Positions 28,036 through 37,826 are shown, counted from the stretch's first letter. The stretch: DNA of 64,000 nt from Trueperaceae bacterium (GCA_002707365.1 PAMQ01000015.1:139951-203950); one strand, 5' to 3'. Notes: generated from the sequence alone by a model not told the origin. Numbers and translations are program-made.

Positions 28036-28611
28036 TTAACAAATATCAAGGAAGTTCTGGAGCATAGCGTGGCCCTCCTCGGTCAAAATGCTTTCTGGGT
28101 GGAACTGGACTCCCCATATTGGCCACTCTACATGACGAAACCCCATTACTATCGACTCTCCCGCGTCATCAGCCCAAGCATTGGCTGGAAGCTCGGGCGG
28201 TAGGTTATTGACTATGAGTGAATGGTAACGAGTCGCTTGAATTTTATCCTTGAGACCTCGAAAGGTACCTGTACCATCGTGCCGAATCATACTTGTTTTC
28301 CCATGCATTATAGTCTCGGCCTTATCAATCTGAGCTCCGAATGCTGCTGCAATGACTTGATGACCCAAGCAAACGCCGTATATGGGATACCGGCTTGCTA
28401 CTGTACGGGTTAATTCCACTGCAACGCCAGCTTCGTTAGGGGTACACGGCCCCGGAGATATCACGATCCCATCTGGCTTAAGCTGTTCAACCTCGCTTGG
28501 AGCAAACTCATCATTCCGCCACACCACAACTTCAGCTCCAAGCTCACCAATATATTGGACCAGGTTATACGTAAACGAATCGTAGTTATCAACTACAAGT
28601 ATCCTTTTCAC
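28036..28611 (-). CDS. trpG: Anthranilate synthase glutaminase subunit
   Basis: Glutamine amidotransferase giving ammonia to TrpE. It is 191 aa with DNYDSFTYNLVQY, ISPGPCTPNEAG, nucleophile Cys in YGVCLGHQ, and FHPESILTEEG with the catalytic His and Glu. Its start overlaps the trpE stop by ATGA. The same subunit may also serve 4-amino-4-deoxychorismate synthase, as in many bacteria; that is family knowledge. Confidence 0.95.
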   Translation of the reverse strand: MKRILVVDNYDSFTYNLVQYIGELGAEVVVWRNDEFAPSEVEQLKPDGIVISPGPCTPNEAGVAVELTRTVASRYPIYGVCLGHQVIAAAFGAQIDKAETIMHGKTSMIRHDGTGTFRGLKDKIQATRYHSLIVNNLPPELPANAWADDAGESIVMGFRHVEWPIWGVQFHPESILTEEGHAMLQNFLDIC

Positions 28612-30032
28612 CGGAGGCCCTTTGTAGCCATTTCTACGGCTTTTCTTAGTGCAGCAAGCTTATTGAGGCTTTCCTGGTATTCGAATCCTGGATCACTATC
28701 AGCAACAACACCGCCACCAGCTTGGAGGTGCAATCTCCCACCTGTTACCACCACAGTTCTAAGGGTTAGAGCCATGTCCATTGCCCCGGTCACTGAGACA
28801 TAACCAAAGGATCCTGCATAGGGGCCACGTTTTACAGGCTCAAGTTCGTCAATGATTTCCATAGCTCTTATCTTTGGAGCTCCACTAGCCGTCCCCATAG
28901 GAAGCGTACTAGATAAAGCATCCAACGGTGTCTTATCGTGTGCTAACTCCCCCGAAACAGTTGATACAATATGCATAACATGGCTATATCGCTCTATCCT
29001 CATAAGGTCATCGACTTGTACGGATCCGTAACGGCAAACCCTGCCTAAGTCGTTACGTCCCAAATCAACGAGCATAATGTGTTCAGCCCTCTCTTTTTCA
29101 TCCCCTAAAAGCTCTTGAGCTAACGCATCGTCCTCAACAGCGGTACTACCACGTGGCCGGGTTCCAGCAATAGGTAGCGTTTCAACTCTGTTTCCTCGGG
29201 TACGGACTAAACTCTCTGGACTCGAAGCTACTAAGGTCACTGGACCTAAATCAAGGTAGCCGAGATAAGGACTAGGATTTATCGCCCTTAACGCTCGGTA
29301 AACAGCGAAGGGATGTACGCCAAGGTCTGCAGAGAGGCGTTGGCTAGGAACTACCTGAAACACATCGCCAGCTTGGATATATTCTACTGAACGACGCACA
29401 GCTTCCATATAGCTGTCCCTACTGAAATTGGATTTAAACTCTGTCATTTCTCCAGCACGATCACCCGGTACGCCAGGTAAGGGGCCCCTAAGGCGGTCAT
29501 GAGTCTCGTTGACGATTGAGGCTGCCCTGGACTCGTCAGAAGAGTCCCCCTCAATAGCGGGAGCAACAATGTAGACTCGTCTTGCCAAGTGATCAAAAAT
29601 TACAAGAACCTCTGGCTCAATAAACAAAAGATCTGGGGTATTTAACTCGTCAGGATTGTTATTTGGGAGGTCTTCGTAAAGCCTAATTAGGTCGTAAGAA
29701 GCGAAACCTACAGCCCCAGACCAGAAATCGGGCAACTCTTCGGGTGTATCAGTCTCTGCAACCGTCATATCCCACAGGATCCGAAGTGGATCTTTGGATT
29801 CAAAGGTTTCAATACCATCTGGCGTTGTCACCGTTACCTTTTCACCCCGGGCCTCAATTCTTCGTCGCGCACCCGTGCCAATAAATGAATACCGTGCAAT
29901 TCGCTCACCCTGCTCTACACTTTCGAGCAGAAAGCTCGGGTGACCCCCAACCTTTAAATAAGCACTGAGGGGAGTTTCTAGGTCGGCTAACATTGACCTG
30001 TATACTGGCTTAATTTTCGCTGCCTTATTCAT
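28608..30032 (-). CDS. trpE: Anthranilate synthase component I
   Basis: Makes anthranilate from chorismate, the first step of tryptophan synthesis. It is 474 aa. The N-terminal LLESVEQGERIARYSF matches the feedback site for tryptophan. The C-terminal catalytic half has NPSPY, LPIAGTRPRG, HIMLVDLGRNDLGRV, LPMGTASGAPKIRAMEII, RGPYAGSFGY and QAGGGVVADSDP. It leads the run trpE-trpG-GT2-trpD. The 261 bases upstream contain no clear leader peptide or T-box. Confidence 0.96.
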   Translation of the reverse strand: MNKAAKIKPVYRSMLADLETPLSAYLKVGGHPSFLLESVEQGERIARYSFIGTGARRRIEARGEKVTVTTPDGIETFESKDPLRILWDMTVAETDTPEELPDFWSGAVGFASYDLIRLYEDLPNNNPDELNTPDLLFIEPEVLVIFDHLARRVYIVAPAIEGDSSDESRAASIVNETHDRLRGPLPGVPGDRAGEMTEFKSNFSRDSYMEAVRRSVEYIQAGDVFQVVPSQRLSADLGVHPFAVYRALRAINPSPYLGYLDLGPVTLVASSPESLVRTRGNRVETLPIAGTRPRGSTAVEDDALAQELLGDEKERAEHIMLVDLGRNDLGRVCRYGSVQVDDLMRIERYSHVMHIVSTVSGELAHDKTPLDALSSTLPMGTASGAPKIRAMEIIDELEPVKRGPYAGSFGYVSVTGAMDMALTLRTVVVTGGRLHLQAGGGVVADSDPGFEYQESLNKLAALRKAVEMATKGLR

Positions 30033-30293
30033 CGGAACTAGTCACGATTTCCGCCCTCGTTTCATCCGGAATCCGCGAGCATTGCTCCCGAAAATCCAAT
30101 TACCGGTTCATTGCTGGAAGCCTACATCCAGAAACCGATGAGTTCAAGCCCTAACTATGTAGAAAACCTGTACAGAAGGACCTCGAACACATAGTGTCAA
30201 GTATACCCGCAATTCGTATTAAAGGCCGGATCATAATCAAGGAAACCCGCTGCCTTCTCTCCCGTAGACAAGACAGTACTCTGATAACTAGCT

Positions 30294-31094
30294 TTACTCT
30301 TCTAGGCCTTCTGGCAAGAACATACCCATTGCATGGTATCCGGCATCTACATAAACCGTTTCACCCGTAATGCCACTACCTAACCGATCGCTGATCAAAG
30401 ACAATGCTAGGCCACCGACTTCTTCGTGGGTAATATTCCTGCGTAGCATTGACATCTTACCTGCTTCGGAATACATATCTCCAAAACCAGCTATTGACCT
30501 CGCCGCTACAGTGCGCACAGGGCCAGCACTGATGGCATTGACGCGAATTCCGTGACTACCGAGGTCATAAGCTAAAAACCGCATACTTGCCTCAAGGGCC
30601 GCCTTAGCAACGCCCATCATGTTGTAGTGAGGCACTACCCGTTCTGCAGCTAGGTAAGTCATGGTTACGATGCTTCCCCCGTTTAGCATCAGGGGTGCAG
30701 CCCTATTAGCTACTGCCACCAGAGAGTAGGCACTGACGTCCATGGCAGTACGCCAGTTTTCACGGCTGGTCTTTGAGAACGGATCTGAAAAAGTCTCTTG
30801 AGGAGAGTAAGCTAATGAATGTACTACAAAATCAAGGTGACCGAATTCCTCCTCAATAACTGTGAAGAGGGTGTCTAGCTGTTCATCTTGCTGAACATCA
30901 CACTCCACTAAGACAGGGTCTCTAAGCTCACCCGTAAGCTTTTCTAATCCCGGTCGCAGGCGCTCCGACTGGTAACTAAAAGCAAGGCGGGCTCCCGCCT
31001 CAGCAAGAGGACTCGCAATAGCCCAAGCTATTGAACGCTGATTAGTTACCCCGAGAACAAGTCCGTTTTTCCCATTAAGGTCGATCGCTACCAT
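30294..31094 (-). CDS. fabI: Enoyl-ACP reductase (NADH)
   Basis: Last reductive step of type II fatty acid elongation. It is an SDR-fold protein of 266 aa with the FabI-specific nucleotide site VLGVTNQRSIAWAIA, FVVHSLAYSP, and the catalytic YNMMGVAK (Tyr-x6-Lys). ISAGPVRTVAARSI and YVDAGYHAMGM complete the fold. I chose ATG 31094, which has GAGG six bases upstream; a GTG at 31106 would add four residues. It is the target of triclosan-like inhibitors in other species. Confidence 0.96.
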   Translation of the reverse strand: MVAIDLNGKNGLVLGVTNQRSIAWAIASPLAEAGARLAFSYQSERLRPGLEKLTGELRDPVLVECDVQQDEQLDTLFTVIEEEFGHLDFVVHSLAYSPQETFSDPFSKTSRENWRTAMDVSAYSLVAVANRAAPLMLNGGSIVTMTYLAAERVVPHYNMMGVAKAALEASMRFLAYDLGSHGIRVNAISAGPVRTVAARSIAGFGDMYSEAGKMSMLRRNITHEEVGGLALSLISDRLGSGITGETVYVDAGYHAMGMFLPEGLEE

Positions 31095-31461
31095 GCCACT
31101 CCTCACGTACTACAATTGTTACAAGTTTCCATCCACCGCTATTGTACCAGTGTGAGAGTAAACACCCTATCCCGGGCTGAAAGATGCTGGTAACCACACT
31201 CCTAGCAAGACAACATTGGTATTTTTCCAAAAGCATAGCTCTGACCCCTCTTGTAGTTGTTCTTTGGGCCACCTGTACCGTTAGGCAATGGTGGTAGCAA
31301 CTGATTGATAAAGACGATCCCTGTGATAGTAAAAATGCATGGTACTGGTGGTAGGATCAATGCCTCATGGGGAACATTTTGTTTCAAACAACAATTCATT
31401 CAGAATTGGTAACAAGGTTTCAAAAAACCAGGAGTGTTGTATTACTGTGAATGTGGCCAAA
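31095..31461. other. Divergent region fabI / Nudix, no gene seen
   Basis: Apart from the fabI leader and its likely promoter (31141-31149, minus strand), nothing coding is supported. The Nudix frame is open back to an ATG at 31339, but that extension does not look like family sequence. Confidence 0.45.
31141..31149 (-). promoter_or_regulatory. Extended -10 of fabI
   Basis: Read on the minus strand: TGGTACAAT, an extended -10 box (TGn plus TACAAT) about 47 bases before the fabI ATG. No convincing -35 box is seen, as is common for extended -10 promoters. Confidence 0.45.
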
Positions 31462-31884
31462 ATGCCCCTGTCAACTGTCGGGGCTCTAGTTGTCAATCCC
31501 TCTGATAAAGTGCTGCTGGTCCTGACCCATAAATGGAAGAATACTTGGGGTGTGCCTGGAGGAAAAATTAATTATGGAGAGAACCTACGGGCGGCACTAG
31601 TGCGAGAAATACGCGAGGAGACTAGCCTTGAAATTAATAACATACGCTGGGCTCCTACGCAGGAAATGGTTTTGAGCGAGCTCTTTTATCGTCCTGCCCA
31701 TTTTATTTTGCTTAATTTCATTGCCTGCTCAAACTCAGAGAAAGTAACGCTAAATGAGGAGGCTCAGGACTATGTTTGGGTTTTTCCAAACGACGCACTT
31801 GCGTACAAGCTTAATGAACCAACCCGGTGCCTAATTAATTACTTCATTGAACACGGTCACACAGGAAATAGATTAGACCCATGA
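31462..31884 (+). CDS. Nudix hydrolase
   Basis: Hydrolyses a nucleoside diphosphate linked to another group. The Nudix box is GGKINYGENLRAALVREIREETSLEI, with all catalytic Glu and Arg positions; the usual Gly before the last hydrophobic residue is Ser. I place the start at ATG 31462 (140 aa), just before the first strand; GTG 31447, 12 bases after AGGAG, is also possible. It overlaps the next gene by ATGA. Given the neighbour, dihydroneopterin triphosphate is a possible substrate, which is inference. Confidence 0.8.
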   Translation: MPLSTVGALVVNPSDKVLLVLTHKWKNTWGVPGGKINYGENLRAALVREIREETSLEINNIRWAPTQEMVLSELFYRPAHFILLNFIACSNSEKVTLNEEAQDYVWVFPNDALAYKLNEPTRCLINYFIEHGHTGNRLDP

Positions 31885-32597
31885 AATTAAGATCAGCGCT
31901 GATCACAGGTTCGGCAAAAGGCATTGGCAAATCTCTGCTCCTTGCTCTAGCTAAAGACGGACTTGATGTTGCGTTGCATTACCAGAATAGTTCTGCGGAA
32001 GCTGAAAGTACCGCCAAGAAGGCTAAAACTTATGGGGGAAAAGTAGTTAGCCTTCAAGCTGATGTGACGGTGGCATCTGAGGCTCGCAAACTAGTTGACG
32101 AAGCTCACGAAGAGCTAGGTAGTCTCGACGTACTAATCAACAACGTTGGAAATTATTTTCGAGGACCACTTTCTAGAATCGATGATGATTCTTGGCATGA
32201 CATGTTCAATAGTAATCTGCATGCCACGTTTTATACATGTCAACAAGCAGTGTCTTTGATGCGAGAAACAGGTTTCGGGCGAATAATAAACATCGGTTAT
32301 GCCGGAGCTGAATACCTAAAAGCCCGACCCGGAATTGTAGGCTATCAAATCGCTAAAACTGGAGTAATCCTATATAGCAAAGCCCTTGCGCATACCGAGG
32401 CAGCTTCTGGTATCACTGTGAACGTAATTAGTCCTGGAGTGATGGAAAATAGTACATCTAAGCCGGTAACGGAAATCCCTGGCGGGAGAACTGGCAAACT
32501 TGGGGAGCTGGTGTCTGCAACCCGTTTCTTACTCTCAGAAGAAGCTTCTTACATCACGGGCGTTACCCTAGAGGTAGCTGGTGGTTGGAATCTGTAA
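31881..32597 (+). CDS. SDR family reductase, possibly pteridine reductase-like
   Basis: Short-chain dehydrogenase of 238 aa. Cofactor site TGSAKGIGKS, then INNVGNYFRGPL, the active-site region NIGYAGAEYL, YQIAKTG with Tyr and Lys, and a closing GVTLEVAGGWNL. The catalytic Ser position is not Ser (IINIGYAG), a change also seen in FolM/PTR1-type pteridine reductases. I suggest a dihydromonapterin or dihydropteridine reductase, with a generic 3-oxoacyl reductase as the alternative. It is coupled at both ends: ATGA with the Nudix gene and 17 bases of overlap with the methyltransferase gene. Confidence 0.78.
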   Translation: MKLRSALITGSAKGIGKSLLLALAKDGLDVALHYQNSSAEAESTAKKAKTYGGKVVSLQADVTVASEARKLVDEAHEELGSLDVLINNVGNYFRGPLSRIDDDSWHDMFNSNLHATFYTCQQAVSLMRETGFGRIINIGYAGAEYLKARPGIVGYQIAKTGVILYSKALAHTEAASGITVNVISPGVMENSTSKPVTEIPGGRTGKLGELVSATRFLLSEEASYITGVTLEVAGGWNL

Positions 32598-33300
32598 CAT
32601 CTTTCAAAAACCCCTATCTGAACAGGATGGCATTTTTGATGCTGAGCCCCAGATAGGGGACTTACCTTTGGCCCTTAAAATCAACCTGTGGACACCAGTA
32701 GCACTATTTTATGAAAAGCTGTGGCGCTGGCATTCTATAAGCATCCTCAGTTTCGGTAGATACTCAACTAAACAGGAGCTCGACCTAATGATCCAGCTCC
32801 TACAATTACAGTCTGGCCAAAGAATATTGGACGCCGGATGCTCTGCAGGACTCTACAGCCGCCGCATCCTAAGTGCTAAGGCAGACGTGGAGGTCCATGC
32901 AGTCGACTTTAGCCTCCCCTTTTTAAAAGAGGCAAAAAGAACTAGCCCGCATGATGGGATTCCAATATCCTTCACTCGCGCTGACCTACAGAATCTCCCT
33001 TACCGTGACAATACGTTCAACATAGTAGCCTGTGGGGGAACACCAAACGAGTGGAGAAACCCCAGAATCGTCTTACAGGAATTTTCTCGTATCCTAAAGA
33101 CTGATGGGTGTCTTTGGGTGATGTATCTATCTAAAGCAACCTCTGCCATTGGTAAGTTACTTCAAAGCTTAATCTCTACAGCAGGAATCCGATTCTTTGA
33201 TCACAATGAGTTAAACAAAATCGCAAAAGAATTCAACCTTAAGCCTGTAGCCACAAACCAATACGGGGTGGTTACCATGACCCTGTTTCGTATTGGCTGA
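32581..33300 (+). CDS. Class I SAM-dependent methyltransferase
   Basis: Methyltransferase of 239 aa with the Rossmann SAM site ILDAGCSAGLYSRRIL (about 81-96), motif II VHAVDFS, motif post-II LQNLPYRDNTFNIVAC and LKTDGCLWVMYL. It looks like the UbiE/Methyltransf_11 group; the substrate is unknown. It starts at GTG 32581 inside the end of the reductase gene, so Nudix, reductase and methyltransferase would be made from one message. About 60 N-terminal residues before the fold may recognise the substrate. Confidence 0.8.
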   Translation: MVGICNIFQKPLSEQDGIFDAEPQIGDLPLALKINLWTPVALFYEKLWRWHSISILSFGRYSTKQELDLMIQLLQLQSGQRILDAGCSAGLYSRRILSAKADVEVHAVDFSLPFLKEAKRTSPHDGIPISFTRADLQNLPYRDNTFNIVACGGTPNEWRNPRIVLQEFSRILKTDGCLWVMYLSKATSAIGKLLQSLISTAGIRFFDHNELNKIAKEFNLKPVATNQYGVVTMTLFRIG

Positions 33301-33538
33301 AAGAGATGTCGATTCCGCAATTTATAAACCACTTCCTCCACTCTTCGATTCAAATGAAGATCCGGAGTTACCGAATAATATAGGACCGAGGAAATGATTG
33401 CATCTAACGATTTAGGTGTGTTGACGAAAAACCAAATCTTTTTTTGTGCTGGCTTAATGGCCTTAGCTATCACCTTATTATCGCCCCCATTACAATGGTG
33501 ACTTATAATCCCTGCCCCAGTATCGGTATGCTTAGTCC

Positions 33539-36088
33539 ATGACTAACCCTCAGACTTCTCTATTCCCTAGCCCGGCAGAGAGAAGCTCTACAAACGGCAA
33601 CACGTTGATCGTTATAGACGGCCACGCTCTTGCATTCCGGAGTTACTACGCCATCCGAGAATTGACTAACAGTAAGGGCCAGGCAACCAACGCGGTATTC
33701 GGTTTTGTCCGATCTCTTCTGCGGATACTTACCGAAGGAGGAGATGAAACTACAACAGTAGTAACGTTCGACGCACCAGCCAAAACCTTCCGCCATGAAG
33801 CATACAAGGACTACAAAGCAGGTCGGGCACCCACCCCAGACGACCTACCTGGACAGATCGAAATGATCAAGGAAATCGTAGGTCACCTAGGACTTCATCA
33901 GGTTGAAATGCCCGGGCTTGAAGCTGACGACCTAATTGGCACAATCGCTAAGACTTGTGAACAATTAGGATTCTTAATCGAAATCGTGACAAGTGACCGA
34001 GATGCCTATCAACTCATCAGCGATAGAGTTTGTGTACGCGGACTCGACAAGACTGAACGCTTTGGACCAACCGAAGTGTTTGAGAAGTATGGGGTCACTG
34101 TTAACCAGTGGACTGATTATCGAGCCCTCACTGGAGATTCGAGCGATAACATACCAGGAGCGAGAGGTATCGGCCCTAAGAGCGCTCAAAAGCTTCTCGA
34201 GCGATACCAAAATCTCGACTTTATCCTAAATAACCTAGACTCGGTAGAACCACAATCCCAAGCGGCAAAGATTAGAGATTCAATCGATGACGTACTCCAA
34301 TCCCGTGTCCTATCGAAAATTGTAACTAATGCTCCCATCGAGATAGATCCACATGGATGGGCAGAGCGAAAGATTAATCGCGAACCTTTACTGAAGATTC
34401 TAAAACGTCTCGAATTTGGCAGCATTATTCGGGAGCTTGGGTTAGCAGAATTGAATACCGTCTCCTATGAAGAGATTACTTGGCCTCTTACCGATGGCGC
34501 AGTCGGGTTCGTCCTCTCGGAAGCCAGTCCAATGTGGGCAAACCTCGACGAGATGGCACTAGCTCGTGAGCGGAAGGTCTCGATAGCTCCTAACCCGACA
34601 GCTGCAACAGAGTATCTTGAGGCTGCCGAGCAACTCGATGCTTGCGACGCAAAAGCTCTATCGGTGCTTACGCGTCGGATAGTGGGGACACCAACACAGC
34701 CAGGCGACGATCCCCTCCTAATGGCATACCTGTGTGACGTCAATACTGTTCAAGTTGAGAAAGTAGCCCTCCGATATGGGGCAGGTGAGTGGAAAAACGA
34801 CGCAAAGTCACGTGCAGAAATCACGGCGGATCTCCTCCGAATCCTTAGGCAACAACTCGATGGCAAACAACTCGAGCTTTATGAAACTATAGAACGGCCT
34901 CTTCAAGGGATCCTAGCTGCTATGGAATATCGTGGAATCGAAGTTAACGAATCCATACTTAACGACCTCTCAGCATCCATATCAATAACGCTAAAAGAGA
35001 TCGAATCGTACGTGCGTGACCTTGCAGAAAATCCTGATCTCAATTTGAATTCTCGGGATCAACTAGCTGACCTATTATTCGACAAGCTTGGCCTAAAAGC
35101 TGGTCGTCGGACTTCTACTGGAAAACGCAGTACCGCCGTTAGTGCCTTAGAACCACTAATATCATCTCACGAAGTTGTACCCAAAATCCTCACCTACAGA
35201 GAACTGTCTAAGCTCAAGAACACGTACCTTGACCGACTGCCTAAACTAATTCACCCTGAAACCGGGAGAATCCATACAACCTTTAACCAAGCCTTAGTAG
35301 CAACGGGCAGACTTTCTAGTGCCAACCCCAATCTCCAGAATATCCCTGTCCGCACTGAAGTGGGACGCAAGATACGAAAGTCGTTCGTAGCAGCATCTGG
35401 ATGGAAACTGCTCGTAGCCGATTACTCTCAGATTGAACTGCGAATTTTGGCACATATAGCTGATGATCCTGCTCTAATTAATTCTTTCCAAAATGGCGAA
35501 GATATTCACCGCAGAACTGCAGCTCAAATCTATAACGTTGAAAGTAGCGAGGTTAGTCCCTCCATGCGCCGAGTTGCTAAGATAATCAACTTTGGGATTC
35601 TTTACGGGATGTCTGCCCACCGCCTAAGTAGAGAACTAGGCATCAATTACGATAGAGCTCAAAGCTTTATAGATACCTATTTTACTGGCTATCCAGGTGT
35701 CCAAAAATATATTGAATCAACACTTTCGTTCTGCCGCGACAAAGGATACGTCGAAACCCTACTTGGTCGGAGAAGGCATATTCCAGATATCAAAAGCACA
35801 AATCGAAACACTCGCGAATACGCTGAACGAACTGCTTACAACATGCCAATCCAAGGTACTGCTGCTGACATCATAAAAACAGCCATGATCGAACTTGCCC
35901 CCGCTCTTATCCCTCTAAATGCCCACCTGCTTTTGCAAGTTCATGACGAATTGATCATTGAAGCGCCGGAAACTAACATCAATGAAGTCTCTAAACAGGT
36001 TAAAGCCACAATGGAGCATGCTTTTCAACTTAAGGTGCCTCTGGTGGTAGATGTCGGGGTTTCGGATAATTGGTTGGATGCAAAATGA
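33539..36088 (+). CDS. polA: DNA polymerase I, Taq-like
   Basis: Repair and Okazaki-fragment polymerase of 849 aa. Residues about 20-300 are the 5' nuclease (VIDGHALAFRSYYAI, LEADDLIGT, TSDRDAYQL, GIGPKSAQKLLE). About 310-440 occupies the proofreading position but lacks the DxE and other carboxylates, and reads like Taq (VGFVLSEASPMWANL). The polymerase domain has RLSSANPNLQNIPVRT, DYSQIELRILAHIA, RRVAKIINFGILYGMS and QVHDELIIEAP. It should lack 3'-5' exonuclease activity. ATG 33539 has no Shine-Dalgarno. Confidence 0.97.
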   Translation: MTNPQTSLFPSPAERSSTNGNTLIVIDGHALAFRSYYAIRELTNSKGQATNAVFGFVRSLLRILTEGGDETTTVVTFDAPAKTFRHEAYKDYKAGRAPTPDDLPGQIEMIKEIVGHLGLHQVEMPGLEADDLIGTIAKTCEQLGFLIEIVTSDRDAYQLISDRVCVRGLDKTERFGPTEVFEKYGVTVNQWTDYRALTGDSSDNIPGARGIGPKSAQKLLERYQNLDFILNNLDSVEPQSQAAKIRDSIDDVLQSRVLSKIVTNAPIEIDPHGWAERKINREPLLKILKRLEFGSIIRELGLAELNTVSYEEITWPLTDGAVGFVLSEASPMWANLDEMALARERKVSIAPNPTAATEYLEAAEQLDACDAKALSVLTRRIVGTPTQPGDDPLLMAYLCDVNTVQVEKVALRYGAGEWKNDAKSRAEITADLLRILRQQLDGKQLELYETIERPLQGILAAMEYRGIEVNESILNDLSASISITLKEIESYVRDLAENPDLNLNSRDQLADLLFDKLGLKAGRRTSTGKRSTAVSALEPLISSHEVVPKILTYRELSKLKNTYLDRLPKLIHPETGRIHTTFNQALVATGRLSSANPNLQNIPVRTEVGRKIRKSFVAASGWKLLVADYSQIELRILAHIADDPALINSFQNGEDIHRRTAAQIYNVESSEVSPSMRRVAKIINFGILYGMSAHRLSRELGINYDRAQSFIDTYFTGYPGVQKYIESTLSFCRDKGYVETLLGRRRHIPDIKSTNRNTREYAERTAYNMPIQGTAADIIKTAMIELAPALIPLNAHLLLQVHDELIIEAPETNINEVSKQVKATMEHAFQLKVPLVVDVGVSDNWLDAK

Positions 36089-36147
36089 GAAATCCGTGTT
36101 GTTTCATACCTGAACCTCCAACCTTAATGAAAGAGTAGAATGCTTTT

Positions 36148-37479
36148 ATGAAGGCTCTCCAGTTCTTCGGAACAGATGGTATCCGTGGGACAGCCGGTCA
36201 GGAGCCCATGACGGCAGAGTTCGCCTTCCAAGTAGGAGCTGCTGCTGCCAGAACCTTAGGTAAAGATCAGGAAAAGGTACGTGTTTTCGTTGGAATGGAC
36301 ACCCGTGAATCAGGCCCAATGCTTGCCCACGCAGTATCAGCTGGGCTTACCTCCAGAGGGGCAGACGTCTTGTGGTTGGGAGTCATGCCCACTCCTGGAG
36401 TCGCTTATCTTACTAGGAAATTAAATGGGACGGCAGGCATTGTCATTAGCGCCTCTCACAACCCTTACGCAGATAACGGAATTAAGTTCTTTGACCACCT
36501 TGGTCAGAAATTAAGTTCCGAAATTGAAATAGAGATAGAAAATTTCCTCAGTGCGACGACCCCCAAATCGGTAGACGGTAGGATTGGACGATCTGACCGG
36601 TATCGTTACGAAGATGGCGAATACCTTCGATTCTTACTTACTAATGCCCCTTACTTAGATGGGCTAAAAGTAGGACTTGATTGCGCTAACGGATCTGCTT
36701 CACGCATTGCTCCGTATGTTTTTAGAGAAATTGGCGCTCGCCTTGTCATTGAAAACGATCAACCTAATGGACAGAACATCAATGCCGAGTGCGGCTCCAC
36801 CCACCCACAAGCCATCCTTAGTCGAGTGACCGAAGACGCTCTCGAGGTCGGGGTGACTTTCGACGGTGATGCCGATAGAGTCCTAATGGTTGATCGAAAT
36901 GGCCGACTCGTCACTGGGGATCACATGTTAGCTATCAACGCTATCTCGCGAGGCGAAAAAGCGGTCGTAGGTACCGTAATGACCAACCTAGGAATAGAAA
37001 ATTACCTTGCCGACCAAGGCATAGACGTCATTCGCACGCAAGTCGGGGATCGCCACGTATTTGAGGAATTATCGAAACAAGGATTGCACCTCGGGGGCGA
37101 ACAGTCAGGTCACATTTTATTCCTAGATCTAGCCCCAACCGGCGACGGCGTTCTCACCGCACTGCAGACTCTGGCGGCGGTTCGGAAATCTGGCATCTCT
37201 CTAGAAGCCTGGATGGACGAAATTCCAACCTATCCCCAAACCCTTTTAAACGTTGAGGTTAAATCGCAGCACAAAATAAAACTTCCTACCCATGAAGTGG
37301 TCGAGGCGGCAGTTAAACAGGCGGTAGAGCGACTTGGGGAAGCAGGGCGAGTTAGTTTGCGGCCCAGTGGTACCGAACCACTTGTCCGCGTGATGGTCGA
37401 GGGTCCTAACGAACCAGTTGTTCACGACGTAGCATCGCAAATAGCTAACGCTGTAAGAAATGCTGCCAAGCAAATATGA
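36148..37479 (+). CDS. glmM: Phosphoglucosamine mutase
   Basis: Converts glucosamine 6-phosphate to the 1-phosphate for UDP-GlcNAc and peptidoglycan. It is 443 aa with FFGTDGIRGTA, the phosphoserine loop VISASHNPYADNGIKFF, the metal loop DGDADRV, GGEQSGHI, and RPSGTEPLVRVMVEG. These match GlmM more closely than other phosphohexomutases. It starts 59 bases after polA in the same direction and could be read through from it. Confidence 0.96.
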   Translation: MKALQFFGTDGIRGTAGQEPMTAEFAFQVGAAAARTLGKDQEKVRVFVGMDTRESGPMLAHAVSAGLTSRGADVLWLGVMPTPGVAYLTRKLNGTAGIVISASHNPYADNGIKFFDHLGQKLSSEIEIEIENFLSATTPKSVDGRIGRSDRYRYEDGEYLRFLLTNAPYLDGLKVGLDCANGSASRIAPYVFREIGARLVIENDQPNGQNINAECGSTHPQAILSRVTEDALEVGVTFDGDADRVLMVDRNGRLVTGDHMLAINAISRGEKAVVGTVMTNLGIENYLADQGIDVIRTQVGDRHVFEELSKQGLHLGGEQSGHILFLDLAPTGDGVLTALQTLAAVRKSGISLEAWMDEIPTYPQTLLNVEVKSQHKIKLPTHEVVEAAVKQAVERLGEAGRVSLRPSGTEPLVRVMVEGPNEPVVHDVASQIANAVRNAAKQI

Positions 37480-37783
37480 GCTTAACAACGTCATTAACTC
37501 CGACCAGTTACATGAAGTGGTCGTTAAATCCCCAAGGGCGCGTCCTGATTTCATCCCAATATTATGAATGTAATTGACTAGGGTTTTACCAACCACGCCT
37601 AATATGCAACATTTATTATACCCTCGACGAACGTATTGTCGTGACAAAATTTAGCATTCCACTTCATTGTCATTCTCGAAAAGCTCAATACCTTGCAAGT
37701 CTATTGCGATGAGGCTACCAAGATCTAACCCTGGTAGGATTTACCCCATACCACAATTGGATCTGCAGTGTTATTCGGCACGA

Positions 37784-37813
37784 TTGCTAAGCCGTTTCCC
37801 AATGTGCTAGGAT
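37784..37813 (+). promoter_or_regulatory. rpsT: Likely rpsT promoter
   Basis: TTGCTA (37784-37789), 18 bases, TAGGAT (37808-37813). Transcription would start near 37820, giving a leader of about 70 bases that includes the terminator hairpin below. The rest of the 411 bases between glmM and rpsT shows no gene, only a 6-bp hairpin at 37715-37737. Confidence 0.5.
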
Positions 37814-37826
37814 CCAAACGCTGGGT

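Noticed and set aside
30033..30293. T-box, leader peptide or attenuator before trpE
   Set aside because: There is no T-box sequence, no Trp-rich short frame and no terminator with a T run. A TTGACA on the minus strand at 30200 lacks a fitting -10 box.
37246..37647. 133-codon minus-strand frame across the end of glmM
   Set aside because: It lies mostly antisense to glmM and in the AT-rich gap, with no family resemblance and no ribosome-binding site.
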